Shown here: positions 47,103 to 57,541 of the stretch, piece by piece
How the letters are laid out: each line of letters starts with the position of its first letter
Position numbering within the stretch: the first letter of the stretch is position 1
Source of the DNA: Zygaena filipendulae
Taxonomy: Eukaryota > Arthropoda > Insecta > Lepidoptera > Zygaenidae
DNA length: 64,000 bases
Direction: 5' to 3'
Assembly: GCA_907165275.2 (NCBI GenBank)
Contig: OU015674.1
Span: forward strand, 4,489,001 to 4,553,000
Program-made: the position numbers and the translations under genes
Notes under the pieces: model-generated
Database searches by the model: none
Told to the model about the DNA's origin: nothing
What the model saw: the letters and a program-made list of their open reading frames with translations, nothing else

Positions 47103-47358
47103 TACTTACTTGATCACGTGCGCTGCCTACTACTCGTATGATTGTAGTGAGATTCGATAGGATCATATTTCACACTCAGTTGGCAATTGGTGGATAGAAT
47201 TGAATTTACGATTCGCAACTAACGGTACTCATCGAGTGTCGGAGGTCAGCATGCTTGTTCCGCTGCGAATATTCAATAATAAAAAAAAAACATAAAGGAT
47301 CGACACTATAGCATAGGAAACGATATTTATATTAGTAACTAAGATATTGATATGTATA
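47103..47358. other. Spacer
   Basis: Nothing recognised. Confidence 0.5.
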
Positions 47359-47560
47359 ATCCTACTAATATTATAAATGTGAAAGTGTGAATGTTTGGAT
47401 GTTTGTTAGTATAAATCACGCAAAAACGGCTGAACGGATTTGGATGAAATTTGGCATGCACGTTGTCAGGGGTACAGAGAAGGACATAGGGTACTTTTTA
47501 TCTCGGAATTCCCGCGGAAACTCCAAAATTACCGCGGGTGAAACCGCGGGGTACGCTAGT
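47359..47560 (-). repeat. Family A repeat, minus orientation
   Basis: ATCCTACTAATATTATAAAT to GGTGAAACCGCGGGGTACGC and TAGT. High similarity to the copies at 22055 and 46937, with which it forms an inverted pair about 260 bp apart. Confidence 0.85.
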
Positions 47561-47694
47561 AATAACATAAGGTAAGCTTGCTTATGAAGCTTCTGCATGT
47601 GCGTAAATAAGTCATTTCCTATGCGCCAACGTGATTTTAATTAAAAATTTACACTTTGTTCCATTCGAGTGATGCTACAAGTTATTATAGCTGC

Positions 47695-47890
47695 CAGGAC
47701 TCTGATTCACTATGATCATAACACGCGGTAACACACCTCGTTACGATAACGCGCCAACAGTTTTTTTTTAACCCGTGCCCAAAGAAGTTTCCCTTTCAAA
47801 AAATACATAGACAAAGTGTCTTATGGCACAAAATACTATAGTTTGTGGTTTTCTGCTAGCTAAAGTGTTTGGGATTGTGTTACACAACTT
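47695..47890. mobile_element. GGGCCC-ended MITE family, copy 4 (right end lost)
   Basis: GGACTCTGATTCACTATGAT and ATAACACGCGGTAACACACC at the left, TGTCTTATGGCACA in the middle and GTGTTTGGGATTGTGTTA near the break. The right inverted end is missing. Confidence 0.6.
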
Positions 47891-48018
47891 CTCTACTTTT
47901 CTACTTCTTAATATAAAATAGAAATAATGTAGGTAACTACTAACAATATTAATAAGCAAGAATTGTACCTACTAACACACTATGGACTTATACGTCTGTA
48001 CATATATTTTATTATAAT
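47891..48018. other. Spacer
   Basis: Nothing recognised. Confidence 0.5.
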
Positions 48019-48313
48019 ACTAGCTGTGCCCTGCGGTTTTACGCGCGTGGGTTTCGGAACTCTGCAAGAACAATATTTTTTGTATAATAAAAGTAGCCTT
48101 AGTTATTTCTTATAACATCAGCTATCTGCCAGTAAAAGTTCCGTTAAAATCGGTCCAGCCGTTTCAGAGATTAGCCAGAACAAACAGACAGAAAGAGAGA
48201 CAGTAAGAATTAAAAAAAAATGATTTTCATGTATGTACCTACCGTATACACTTTCGTATGCATTTAGAGATTTTTAATTTGGAATGACGAACAGACACTT
48301 CAGTTTTATATAG
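48019..48313 (+). repeat. Family B repeat, full length
   Basis: ACTAGCTGTGCCCTGCGGTT to GAACAGACACTTCAGTTTTA, including CAGACAGAAAGAGAGACAGT and TTCGTATGCATTTAGAG. Confidence 0.8.
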
Positions 48314-49542
48314 ATGTATAGATAGTAGTAATAGATAGTACAGATCTATAGATAGTAGTAGATAAGATGTAATATTATAAAGAGCAATTATTATAATATA
48401 CCAGTACTCAGCATAGGTTTTCTTTTTGTTGGGATGTCGGTGACTGCAATAGATTTTGTCTGAAAATCCTAGTACGCTGTACTCATTTCCCGGCTGTAAA
48501 ATCTAGAGTTGTCGAAGTGAATTAAATCGGTAATCCATTCCGTTTTCTGCTGCATTGTTCTGGAACGGCAGTTCTTTTGTTCTGCGACGTTTGCTCGTAG
48601 GTAATTAGGTTGGCCCATTTTTTGCCTCTTTCACTTTTATAGCCGTATCAAGAATGTGTGAAGGATTAGTGACGATTCTCTAAGAATGATGCTTGATGTT
48701 CATAGAAAGTGAGTTTTCTCTTTTGTTGTTGCAACTGTTTCTAAGATCTAAGACGCTTTTGTAGGGGAAAGCATTATAATATGCCGAATACCTAACTACT
48801 TACATTTGCGTTGCGTTAACGTTTCGCCCATGTTTGATATTACATTACATTTCTTTTTAATTGGCAGAACTCCTATTTCTAAATGCACCGATTTCTGTGA
48901 AACAAAGCCTTTGTATTATTTTCTTTTCAAATATTTAGATTATAGGTACAGACTCGCCCGAGCTTATAGTTACAATTTTTGTGTGATTGCTTTTACAAAC
49001 TTTGTCTTGTTGCGTCTTTGACCCTGTGCTAAAAATTCCAATGTTAGGAAGAACTTACATTATTACCTTCTCTAGGTGTTTCCGTTTGAATAATAACCTG
49101 AAAACATTTTCCTCTGCTATATTTTTATTTAACAATTAATGCACACAAGGACAACATAGAAAGGAAAGAAAGTATAAAAGTAATCATGTACAAGGGTCAT
49201 GCTTATTCCATGTGGAATTTCTTCCAGCAGACCCGCAACAGGAAAAGAGATAAGAATAAGCTTATCTGGTGTGCATCTGTTCGATAGGTATATTTTGTCT
49301 TCTAATCTTAATAATCAACTTTTATACCATGATATTATAATGGCTCCACGGCAGTTGAAGTGCTATGATCGTAGCTGCTCATTTTCATCACAGTCATGTC
49401 TGTCACATCGCTGATTATGTAAGTATAAGATTATGCCTACCATACTTATAATATGTATGTAGTAGCAGGTTGTCTGAGAATATTCTAGGGTTTGGAAGAT
49501 TTGACCTTTGTTTTCAGTCTAGTCAGTAGTCAATTATAATTG
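48314..49542. other. Gene-free stretch
   Basis: AT-rich; short frames at 48806-49021 and 49199-49414 lack domains and splice context. Confidence 0.5.
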
Positions 49543-49828
49543 ACTAGCTGTTCCCCGCGGTTTCATTTCGTCAATGTCGGAGTTCCTGCGTCCTGGATTA
49601 AAAGTAGCCTAAGTTACTCCTTATAACATTAGATATCTGCGAGTGAAATTCCCGTCAAAATCGGTCCAGCCGTTTCAGAAATTAGTCGGAACAAACAGAC
49701 AGACAGACCAAAAGACAGACAGACAGGTTTTAAAAATTGTTTTTAAATACCGTGTATATTTTCTTATGCATTTAGTGAAAAGCTGTTAATTTGAAATTAC
49801 AAACAGACACTTCAATTTTATTTATTTA
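49543..49828 (+). repeat. Family B repeat, full length
   Basis: ACTAGCTGTTCCCCGCGGTT to ACAGACACTTCAATTTTATT, with GACAGACAGACCAAAAGACA inside. Best guide to the family B structure. Confidence 0.8.
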
Positions 49829-50378
49829 TAAGTATGTATAAATTAATTACCTACATTAAGAAGGTTTTTAAAAAGTTTTCACGTTTCTTATTTCTTCATC
49901 ACGTAATCAGAAATTCGTGGAAAAAAATTGAAACAATAAAGATGGCAAATGTTTTTAGATGAGAGCTGAGACCCAATACAATCAGAATCTATAAAAGTCT
50001 CGAGAAAATAGATCGAAGGTCAAAGTGGACGATTGATACATAATTGCGATAATTTCTCAACTCAATTTAAGGTTTCGTAAAAGCCGCTTTATTTTTTGCT
50101 TAAATGCTTAACTTAAATGGGTTGTGAGAAGATGACCCGGATAATATTGTCTAGTATAAGTGCCTACTTAAATTAGTACTGGAAGCACATTATACTTCAA
50201 TTTCACATTTCCACGATTATTTTCCTACACAAAATTACCAGCGAAGCCTCACTGAAAAATTCAATGTTTCATTTTAGCCCGGAGATCGTTTATGTCGAAA
50301 AAATCTTGTTTAACTTTTGGAATACAAAAAATAAAAATCCTTTTAATCCACATAGCCATATTGTTGTCTTATGTAAGA
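49829..50378. other. Spacer
   Basis: Nothing recognised. Confidence 0.5.
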
Positions 50379-50865
50379 CTAGCTGTGGCCTGCGCCGCGG
50401 TTTCACCTGCGTGAGTTTCGAAATTCCCGCAGGAACAATTTTTTTCTAAAATAAAAGTATCCGAAATTACTCCTTCCTTATAACATCCATTAACCAGTGA
50501 AAGTCCCGTTAAAATCATTCCAGCCGTTTCAGAATTAGCCGGAACAGATTAGATAGACAAAATTTTTTTTTATTTAAGTACCGTTGTTATATCCTAACCA
50601 ATTGCAATATTATAAATGCGAAAGTATGTTTGTTTGTTATGCTTTCACGGTTTAACGGCTCAACCGATCACCACGAGATTTTGCATACACGTTTTCAGGG
50701 GTACAGAGAAGGACATAGGGTACTTTTTATCCCGGAATTACCGCAGGAACTCCGAATTTACCGCGGGTGAAACCTCGGGGAACAGATAGTACTATCATAT
50801 GTATTTAGTGAAAATCTGTTAATTCGGAATTACAAATAGACACTTCAATTTTATTTAAATGTATA
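50379..50865 (+). repeat. Family B repeat interrupted by a family A copy
   Basis: Family B starts at 50379 (ACTAGCTGTGGCCTGCGCCG). At about 50605 it is interrupted by a minus-strand family A copy (ATATTATAAATGCGAAAG to ACCTCGGGGAACAGATAGTA). It resumes at about 50796 with TATCATATGTATTTAGTGAA and CACTTCAATTTTATTTAAAT. Confidence 0.8.
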
Positions 50866-51252
50866 GATAGATGTAAAGATTCTGTGCTGTAACTGTGGCG
50901 CTCCTAGACTATAATGTTATGAATTATGATATTATGTTTAAACATTGTATATACACAAGTATGCTACGAATGTATGATCATACATAATATAATGAGAAAC
51001 TTAAGATGTTCTGGCTCACTAATTGCGATGTAACTTTATATATTAGTAATACAGTCACATAATAAAATTAATAACTTAGTACCTACGCGTAATAAAAGTT
51101 TCAGATACGTATACTGTGTTTATTAAATTTATTCATTAATATCTTAAGGTAGATCGTCAGTGCTAATTTTATTACGAATTTTAATAGATATTTTCTTACA
51201 CTATAATATGTCTGCTTTTAATGGTTTATATCTAAGTAATTCATAAAAACAC
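50866..51252. other. Spacer
   Basis: AT-rich; nothing recognised. Confidence 0.5.
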
Positions 51253-51255
51253 TAA

Positions 51256-51422
51256 CGGCCGCACTCAGAGTCGTTTCAATGATTAGCATTTGACTAAATT
51301 TTACTTAATTAGTCAAATGCCAATTAACATTAATTTAATGAACATCTCTGATTGCAGCAATTTTGTTGTAAAAATCTTTACATAAAATTAAGTCATCATC
51401 AAAACGACTCTGAGTGCGGCCG
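51256..51422. mobile_element. PIF/Harbinger-like MITE, copy 2
   Basis: CGGCCGCACTCAGAGTCGTT is mirrored by AACGACTCTGAGTGCGGCCG. TAA flanks both ends (51253-51255 and 51423-51425). A central TTAGTCAAATGCCAATTAAC matches the centre of copy 1 at 11550. The 167-bp size suggests internal loss relative to copy 1. Confidence 0.8.
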
Positions 51423-52640
51423 TAATACTCTAAAGAGGTAATAATAGGTATATGTATGGTATACGTACATAATATTATGCAATTTTGTGAGTTTGGATCT
51501 TTGGAGTAACTGGACCGATTCCAAAAATTCTTTCATTAGTAAAAAGCTACAGTGTTCCTCATACTTTTTGGAGTTCCCGAGGGAGTCGCTTTACGCGTAT
51601 GAAACCGCAACGGATCAGCTATTACGAATTCTATTATGCCACTACATACTATAGTGGCTTTATCAAATTGGACCATCGTCGATGTTAAATATTTCCTTCG
51701 TTACCTTGGCTACGAAATATGGGTCTGTACTAGCATTTGGCGTAATTCCGATTTGGGTCACAGACGTCGTTCTGGCTCCCGGGCGTGTGTCCTCGGCTAA
51801 CTTAGGCTTCAATTACTTTTGTTGGTACTTAAGTAGGCACCTAGTCTGTCCGATTGTGCCCGCCTCAGCGTTATATCCTTAGTTTCACGGGGAATAATAT
51901 GCCCCCTTAAGCTTTACGGGGAAGTCTTTTATTATTCTGGTCCAACATTTTCATTTCGCTACAAAAACAATGGTGCCCTAGTTTTTGTTGACTCTAAAAC
52001 AAGTCTGGTGCCGGGCGGACTAAAGCTTATGCTAATCGTGGTGTTGTATATTTTACGCACGATGATTGAGTAGGTATTTGTCTTGTTTGTACTAATTATA
52101 AATTTCAACCTTTAGGTAATTTTGTAATAATACAGATAATTTAAACAAAACAAACTTATATGTATATTACCAGCTGCTCCCGGCGGTTTTACCTATATAT
52201 TTGCCCCTTTTCCTCCCCTCAATAGAAGAATTTCTGGAAATAGTTTCTTAGCGCTTATAAAAGGAAGTCTTGCGTAGAATTTGCAGTCTAGATCCGGTTT
52301 GGGATGTGTGATGTCTCATGTCTGTCAGTGACGGACAATCACAAAAATGTAATCATAAAAATCTGTAATTTGTTATGTATTATAACAATAATATTTTAGA
52401 CATAAATAATTATTTATTATGATACTTTTATGACGAAGTTTTTGAAATAAACTAAATAAAGTGGTACAATTTTTCTTCAACTTAAAATTACTGTTTGTGT
52501 TTTGGTTTAAGTATAGAAGTATTTTTAAAATAGGTCATAATATGTTTCTAATAAAATAACTTCTTGATTTGATTTGATTGTTTTACAGTGAAGAAAGTAT
52601 CGAACGCTCTTGATACATAATATTTCCTTCATCTTTTCAG
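51423..52640. other. Spacer ahead of the TMCC exon, with decayed repeats
   Basis: Weak family A remnants lie at about 51485-51622 (minus) and 52168-52250 (plus, ACCAGCTGCTCCCGGCGGTT). The frame at 51682-51882 has no domain. A good acceptor (CCTTCATCTTTTCAG) ends this stretch at 52640. Confidence 0.5.
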
Positions 52641-52858
52641 ATAAAATCCGTGAAAATGGGAATGTCGTCAATAACAGCAGACATATTTCTATCGAGTTTG
52701 TTATGAATCATTTTACAATCGTCATAAAAAAGTGTATATACTCTATAACCATGCTGTGATAAGTTGGCGCGTCCGATTAAATCCATTGTGATAGTTCCAT
52801 GAGTGCTTTGGTTCGCGCGTGCGTTTGTTGAGTGAGAGATAGAGGAGTAGAACACGCG
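52641..52858 (+). promoter_or_regulatory. Probable TMCC 5' UTR with several upstream ATGs
   Basis: It follows a consensus acceptor and leads without interruption to the start codon at 52859. Upstream ATGs at 52656, 52662, 52703, 52751 and 52799 all run into stops before 52859 (for example 52656-52706, 52703-52759, 52799-52831). If transcribed as drawn, these uORFs would lower translation of the main frame. Confidence 0.5.
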
Positions 52859-53017
52859 ATGGATACGTTGCACGTGAGTCACGCGCACAGCAAGGGGTCG
52901 AGCAGAAGTCAGTCGCCTAGTGCGGGCGAGCTGGCGCGCGACCCGGCGGTGGTGACGGACGATGCGGTCATCAGGTCGCGGGTTCAGTCCCCGTCGACGG
53001 TGCATCATGTTGTTAGT
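52859..53017 (+). CDS. Tmcc: TMCC family protein, coding exon 1 (long isoform)
   Basis: 53 codons from MDTLHVSHAHSKGSSRSQSP to a consensus donor GT|GTAAGT after codon 53 (phase 0). The ATG is the first in frame after a stop at 52829-52831 and has G at -3 and +4. The exon is GC-rich and Ser-rich, unlike its AT-rich flanks. TMCC proteins have long, poorly conserved, Ser-rich N-termini, so this exon is supported by phase, composition and position and not by direct similarity. TMCC proteins are ER membrane proteins. Family members act at ER-endosome contacts and ER junctions, and TMCC2/Dementin is linked to APP metabolism. Confidence 0.7.
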
Positions 53018-53721
53018 GTAAGTGCTCGCTTTTTTATTCTATACTAGCTGTTCCCCGAGGTTTCACCCGTGATAATTTCTTAGCTCCCGTGGGAATTCCG
53101 GGATACAAAGCACCTTCATTCTTCTCTGTACCTCTGACAACGTGTGTACAAAATTTTATGATGATCGGTGGAGCCGTTAAGGCGTGAAAGCGTAACAGAC
53201 AAACAGACAGACGAGTTACTTTCGCATTTATAATATTAGTAGGGACTAGCTGTTCCCCGCAGTTTCACCCGCAGTAATTTCGAAGTTCCCGGGGGAAATC
53301 CGGGTTACAATATAGCCTATGTTACTCAGGGATAATGTAGCATTCTAATGGTGAAATAATTGTTAAAATCGGTCCAGTAGTTTATGAAATAAATCGTAAA
53401 AAACAAACATACAAAAAAAATCAAATCTTTCTCCTTTATAGTTTAGATAATCGTAATTCCCTGCGGCTTTACCCTCGTGAATCCAGGAATTCTTTGGAAC
53501 TCTTTGGATAACAAGTATTAATACGACTTGTGATAATTTTATACTCGAACTTCTATCTTGATACCAATATTATAAAGAGGAAAAGTTTGTTTCTGTTTGT
53601 TTGTAAAGAACTACACAGAAAAGGTACAGGAACTATACAGAAAGGGTTCCCGAGGGACACTTGAAATTGATGCGAATGAAACCGCGAGAGGGACAGCTGG
53701 TGTGCAAAGATGATTATGACA
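53018..53721 (+). repeat. TMCC intron 1, cluster of four family A repeats
   Basis: Successive copies: 53045-53228 (plus, complete), 53227-53440 (plus, GTTACTCAGGGATAATGTAG subtype), about 53455-53520 (headless remnant) and 53561-53703 (minus, decayed). The first begins only 27 bp after the splice donor. Confidence 0.7.
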
Positions 53722-54048
53722 ATAGGCTAGTTACCTGGGTAAAAAAATCAAAATTCTATTTAGTCCGTCAGTTAGATAATAAAAAAATAAAAGACACGTA
53801 TTTTTTGCTTTTTTAAAATAATGGAAATATGCATAGATAAAGCGCAAAGTTTAGGGTGGGGGACTCGTGATGTCACAGCTCGCTATAACGTGCGAACAAA
53901 CTGTAGCGAGGCGTGACGTCATGTGAAATATCGACTTGATATATCTCCGTTATTTTTTGGTTACATAAAAAATAAAAAAATACGTGTCCAATATTTTTTA
54001 ATAATCTACAAAACGGACTAAAAAAGAAAATTTAGGAAACTAGCCTAT
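53722..54048. mobile_element. ATAGGCTAGTT-ended MITE in TMCC intron
   Basis: The inverted ends ATAGGCTAGTTACCTGGGT and, on the other strand, ATAGGCTAGTTTCCTAAATT are followed by mirrored TTTAGTCCGT and GACACGTATTTTTT blocks. The centre is a second palindrome (GTGATGTCACAGCTCGCTA against TAGCGAGGCGTGACGTCA). A partial relative is at 61350-61446. Confidence 0.7.
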
Positions 54049-54160
54049 AGTGCAGCTGATTGAAACTTCAAAGGAATTAATTTTTCTCCGATTCAATGAA
54101 TCGACAAGCCAACAATAACGGAGAGTTGTTGTTTATCATCGGTCGATTAAATACCATCTG
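54049..54160 (+). other. TMCC intron 1 spacer
   Basis: Nothing recognised. Confidence 0.5.
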
Positions 54161-54309
54161 GGGCCGTATTTTTTAACTACTCGAATTAATTTCCCACACG
54201 GAATCGCGAATTTACGTGCGAATTCTCATACATTTTATAAGCATTCACGCGTGAATCTTGCAATTCCGTGTGCGAAAATAATTCGAGCGATTCAAAAATA
54301 CGACCCCTG
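54161..54309. mobile_element. 149-bp MITE, GGGNCGTATTTTT type
   Basis: GGGCCGTATTTTTTAAC and ACTCGAATTAATTTCCCACA at the left mirror GTGTGCGAAAATAATTCGAG and TCAAAAATACGACCCC at the right. ATCTG occurs on both sides (54156-54160 and 54310-54314) and may be the target duplication. Confidence 0.65.
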
Positions 54310-54599
54310 ATCTGAAACTAGTAATGCAATATTCGAGAGGTATGATTCTGCCAGGCACCAGCTCAACTACATAATTTCATACCGTGAAATTACAAATAAG
54401 TTTCAAATTCGCGATTAGCTAACAACATGAATTTATATCGGTCGCACTCGAATTCGTGCGCACACGCATACCAATTCGCACTCCTCCACCATTTGATCTT
54501 AAATCGTAAATTTATTGAAAACAAATTTAATGGGGTTCATTCGTTGAATGGTGTTGCCATTGGACGAATTAAACCTTTTAAATTTGAAACTCTACATTA
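54310..54599 (+). other. TMCC intron 1 spacer
   Basis: Nothing recognised. Confidence 0.5.
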
Positions 54600-54725
54600 A
54601 TTAGCAGGGTTAATGGTAAGTTAACCTGACTGCCATGCCACGTGTCGCCGGTTCGATCCCTGCATTTATGTGATGAACGTTGGTGTTTACTCTTAGTCTG
54701 GGTGTTAAGTAGACATACCTACAAA
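54600..54725 (+). repeat. tRNA-derived SINE fragment
   Basis: GGTAAGTTAACCTGACTGCC leads to B box GCCGGTTCGATCCCTGC (about 54647) and TTTATGTGATGAACGTTGG. The 3' half is absent. Confidence 0.55.
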
Positions 54726-55016
54726 TAAACAAACTTTTTGAAATTTTTTTTTTAAAACAAGCCTTTAAATGCGCTAAAAAAATTAAACCATGCACTGTCA
54801 TCCAAACAAAACGTGTATAAAAAATTTCAGCTCAAACGGTTGAACATATCTGCTTCAAAATTAAGTTGCAAGATTCCATCCGGACAAATATAGTTGCTTT
54901 TAAAAAGAAGTAAATATTATATCAGTTGTTTGTAATTTTAATATTATTTCATCTACAATGTAGTGTTGTATTATTTTTTGTATGAAAATTCATATTGAAT
55001 AAATATCTAATCCCAG
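54726..55016 (+). other. TMCC intron 1, 3' end
   Basis: AT-rich, ending in acceptor ATCTAATCCCAG. Confidence 0.6.
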
Positions 55017-55138
55017 GAGCCGTCATCGAGCGCGTCGTCGCGCCACGGCGACAGGGTTACCCACCACGTCAAGTCTCACTCCCGGGACCTGGGCAGCAGT
55101 CCGCTCTCAGCCAACACCACCGGGAACAACACTAGAGA
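55017..55138 (+). CDS. Tmcc: TMCC family protein, coding exon 2
   Basis: 122 nt read in phase 0 from EPSSSASSRHGDRVTHHVKS to TTGNNTR plus two bases, with acceptor CCCAG and donor GA|GTGAGT. Ser/His/Asn-rich with GC-rich codons, the usual composition of the disordered TMCC N-terminus. No catalytic motif. The frame closes within the intron (TGA), supporting the donor. The 122-nt length hands a two-base carry to exon 3, which opens with C to give Asp. Confidence 0.75.
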
Positions 55139-55726
55139 GTGAGTTGGCAACACCAGCGCAAGCTCGTCGACTTGTATTTGTCATCTCGACCACCTCGCCT
55201 TCGTGGAATCTGTCGCCAGCTATTACTTAAAACCTCTTTTCTTTTGTTTCCTTATCGATGAAGATGGCTTAAATGCTCACGGTACTGGTGAGTTTCACAT
55301 ACACACACACATACATTTTATACCTAGCCGTTTATTAAGGCCTTTTTATATATGTACGAACATCATTTTGACGTGCCACTTTGCCACTCGACTTTAAAAA
55401 GTCAATGCGCTCGACCGTAAAAATAATGAAGAAAAAGATTTTATTTATAAAAGTGGAAAAAGAGTATGCTAATGTTACAACCAATAATATATGTTTTTTC
55501 TTTTGTTTTACGTCAATCGAAGAAGAAGCAGTTAAAGTGTTTCATCAAAATTAATTTTACTACGTATCTAACACATACCTACGGACATGTATAAAAATGA
55601 CGTGCGTGTTGACGTCGCTGCCGACCAAAAGCTTTTGACGACAGTTATCGCTGTCGAGTATGACGTCGAGTGATGTTCGTCTGTAAGAGCCTTTACCGGC
55701 ATTTTTTATTACTGTAAATTGTCGCA
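55139..55726 (+). other. TMCC intron 2, left part
   Basis: AT-rich, with a short (CA)n run near 55298. A CpG-richer patch around 55600-55690 holds GACGTCGCTG and TATGACGTCGAGTG. No exon seen. Confidence 0.55.
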
Positions 55727-56680
55727 CCTGGGACCCAATTCTCGCCTCCTTCGAAAAAATCTCGAACTCGAGATTGCTGTTCGATCCCTATGTCGACCAC
55801 AAAATCTCGATACTCGAACCTGTATCTTCGTATCTCCTATTCTCAATACAAATCGAACTAGACTTCGAGTTTATAGAGTAAAATGTTGCCAGTAAAAGCT
55901 TATTCGAAAGCCGTATCCATTCCATTCTACACGATTCATCCGGAGCGAAAACGGCAGCAGCTTTTTATAGTTTTTAAATAGTGTGCATCATTTTATATCA
56001 AGAACTAACATATTTTATAATATAATTGTACCAAAAAAAAGAAAAGTTCTTACTTTTATCACTTTTACATCATCACTTTAATTTTGTTTAAATTAGTTTG
56101 CGTAGTACGGATCGTGAAGGATAATATTTGTTTTTGTTTTTACCCTTTTTTGGGGAAGGCAAAGGAATCGTAGTTCATACAGCCTGAATTGGCTGTATAG
56201 ACTACGATTCCCTTGTTTTTTTTTCTGAAGTTATATTTACATCGAATTGCGTTGCTGAGATGCATTTCAATGCTTAATCAGAACTTTAAGCTATGAAGTT
56301 GCAGTTAATTACCACCATAGCACTTAATACAGAGTATATTTACTAATACATATTAAACTTCTAAAACTGTAACATATGACTTGGCTGTATGGCTCAACGT
56401 CCCTTGCCTTTCCAAGATGGAGCGAAGATAAAAAACAACAACAACTTCTGAAACTGTCACGCACGACACCGCTATTGGACATTTATGAAGATTCGAATTC
56501 GAAATTTACGTCTCGACCGCTTCCGACCAGTCGAAGCAGTTCGAACGGCTTTCATTCGAGAAATGTCGAAATCGACATGTCGAGAATTGCTCAACTTGAC
56601 TTCATCTCGATTTAATGTTCGAATTCGAACTTTATCTCGAGTCCGAGTCTACTTCGAATGTGCGAGAATTGCCCCCCTGG
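55727..56680. mobile_element. TCGA-rich inverted-repeat element in TMCC intron 2
   Basis: CCTGGGACCCAATTCTCGC at the left mirrors GCGAGAATTGCCCCCCTGG at the right. Inside both ends lie dense TCGAA/CTCGAGAT motifs. About 954 bp overall. Its middle contains the shared repeat at 56128-56290. Frames at 56376-56694 derive from the TCGA-rich arm. Only about 100 bp separate its right end from exon 3. Confidence 0.55.
56128..56290 (+). repeat. Shared repeat (GGGAAGGCAAA type), copy 2, with hairpin
   Basis: GGGGAAGGCAAAGGAATCGT to TTCAATGCTTAATCAGAACT, matching 39640-39770. This copy also has a local hairpin: GGAATCGTAGTTCATACAGCC against GGCTGTATAGACTACGATTCC. Confidence 0.55.
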
Positions 56681-56784
56681 ATCGAAATATTTGATCTTTT
56701 TCTTATAAGCTAGTTTACATAGGTGCTACTTTCTTTGGTTATGATAAAACTGATGAAATATGTACCATATACTTTTGTCTCCAG

Positions 56785-56918
56785 CTTGGAGGATTCGCCA
56801 CAGAAAAAGATTCTTTCGGGGTTGATAGCCCCCGGGGACTATTCGACTGGGGTGTACAGTCCCAATGTGTCGTATGCGTTATCTTCTGCCGACGAGTATG
56901 GCTCACCAGCGTATAGAG
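56785..56918 (+). CDS. Tmcc: TMCC family protein, coding exon 3
   Basis: 134 nt after acceptor GTCTCCAG, completing an Asp codon and reading LEDSPQKKILSGLIAPGDYS to SSADEYGSPAYR, with donor AGAG|GTACGT. It leaves a one-base carry. Acidic and Ser/Tyr-rich, probably disordered. Its composition and phase fit both neighbours, and the frame is closed outside the exon borders. Confidence 0.78.
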
Positions 56919-57114
56919 GTACGTATATTTGTTTTAAATTATTAGTCTAACGTTTGTTAGTAAACGAATATATTGGATACGCTGTTACATCGACGTGTTC
57001 CATTGATTCCTATTCACTTAGCTCCGTATCAAGTAAGTTTAGATCATCCCAATCCCTACCATATAAATCATATTATCTTGTTTTATTAATGTGTAGATAT
57101 AATATAATAGAACT
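56919..57114 (+). other. TMCC intron 3, left part
   Basis: AT-rich, nothing recognised. Confidence 0.55.
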
Positions 57115-57358
57115 ATTGTTCTAGTGGTCGCGGGTTCGATTCCCGTGTCAGGGTAAACATTTTGTGTGATGACATTTGCGTTTACCCTGAGTATTATGTA
57201 CTATATACCTGCCACAAATGTGTATTTAATGTATCTACATGATAAGTATTTGAGTATTTTATAAGTACTCTGGTATCCGTATTCCGTAGTATAATAATCA
57301 TCGCTTAGTAATTTGAGACCGGGTGATACTGTGTGTTAATGTCCAAGCATTATTATTA
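57115..57358 (+). repeat. tRNA-derived SINE in TMCC intron 3
   Basis: B box GTCGCGGGTTCGATTCCCGT (about 57126-57145) is followed by TGTGTGATGACATTTGCG, GTTTACCCTGAG, ACTCTGGTATCCGTATTCCG and the 3' end AATGTCCAAGCATTATTATT. This is the fullest SINE of its family in the window. Confidence 0.7.
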
Positions 57359-57541
57359 GAAAGAAAGAAAGAGGAGGCATTTATTTAGAAAAAAAGACAG
57401 TACAATTACAATTATTAACATTAGAACACGATTTAACAAAAAAATTAAATATGTACGTATTACGAGTGCGGGCACTCCTAGCGCTGATTTCATATAGTAA
57501 TATTCATGAATTAATTTTTTATTTTCATTTAATGGTTTCAG
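57359..57541 (+). other. TMCC intron 3, 3' end
   Basis: AT-rich with a long pyrimidine-poor stretch, ending TTTCATTTAATGGTTTCAG. Confidence 0.6.

Noticed and set aside
46842..47575. Two similar frames (MWMFELNHAKTAQRIW and MNVWMFVSINHAKTAERIW)
   Set aside because: They are the same frame of two family A repeat copies in opposite orientation, not paralogous genes.
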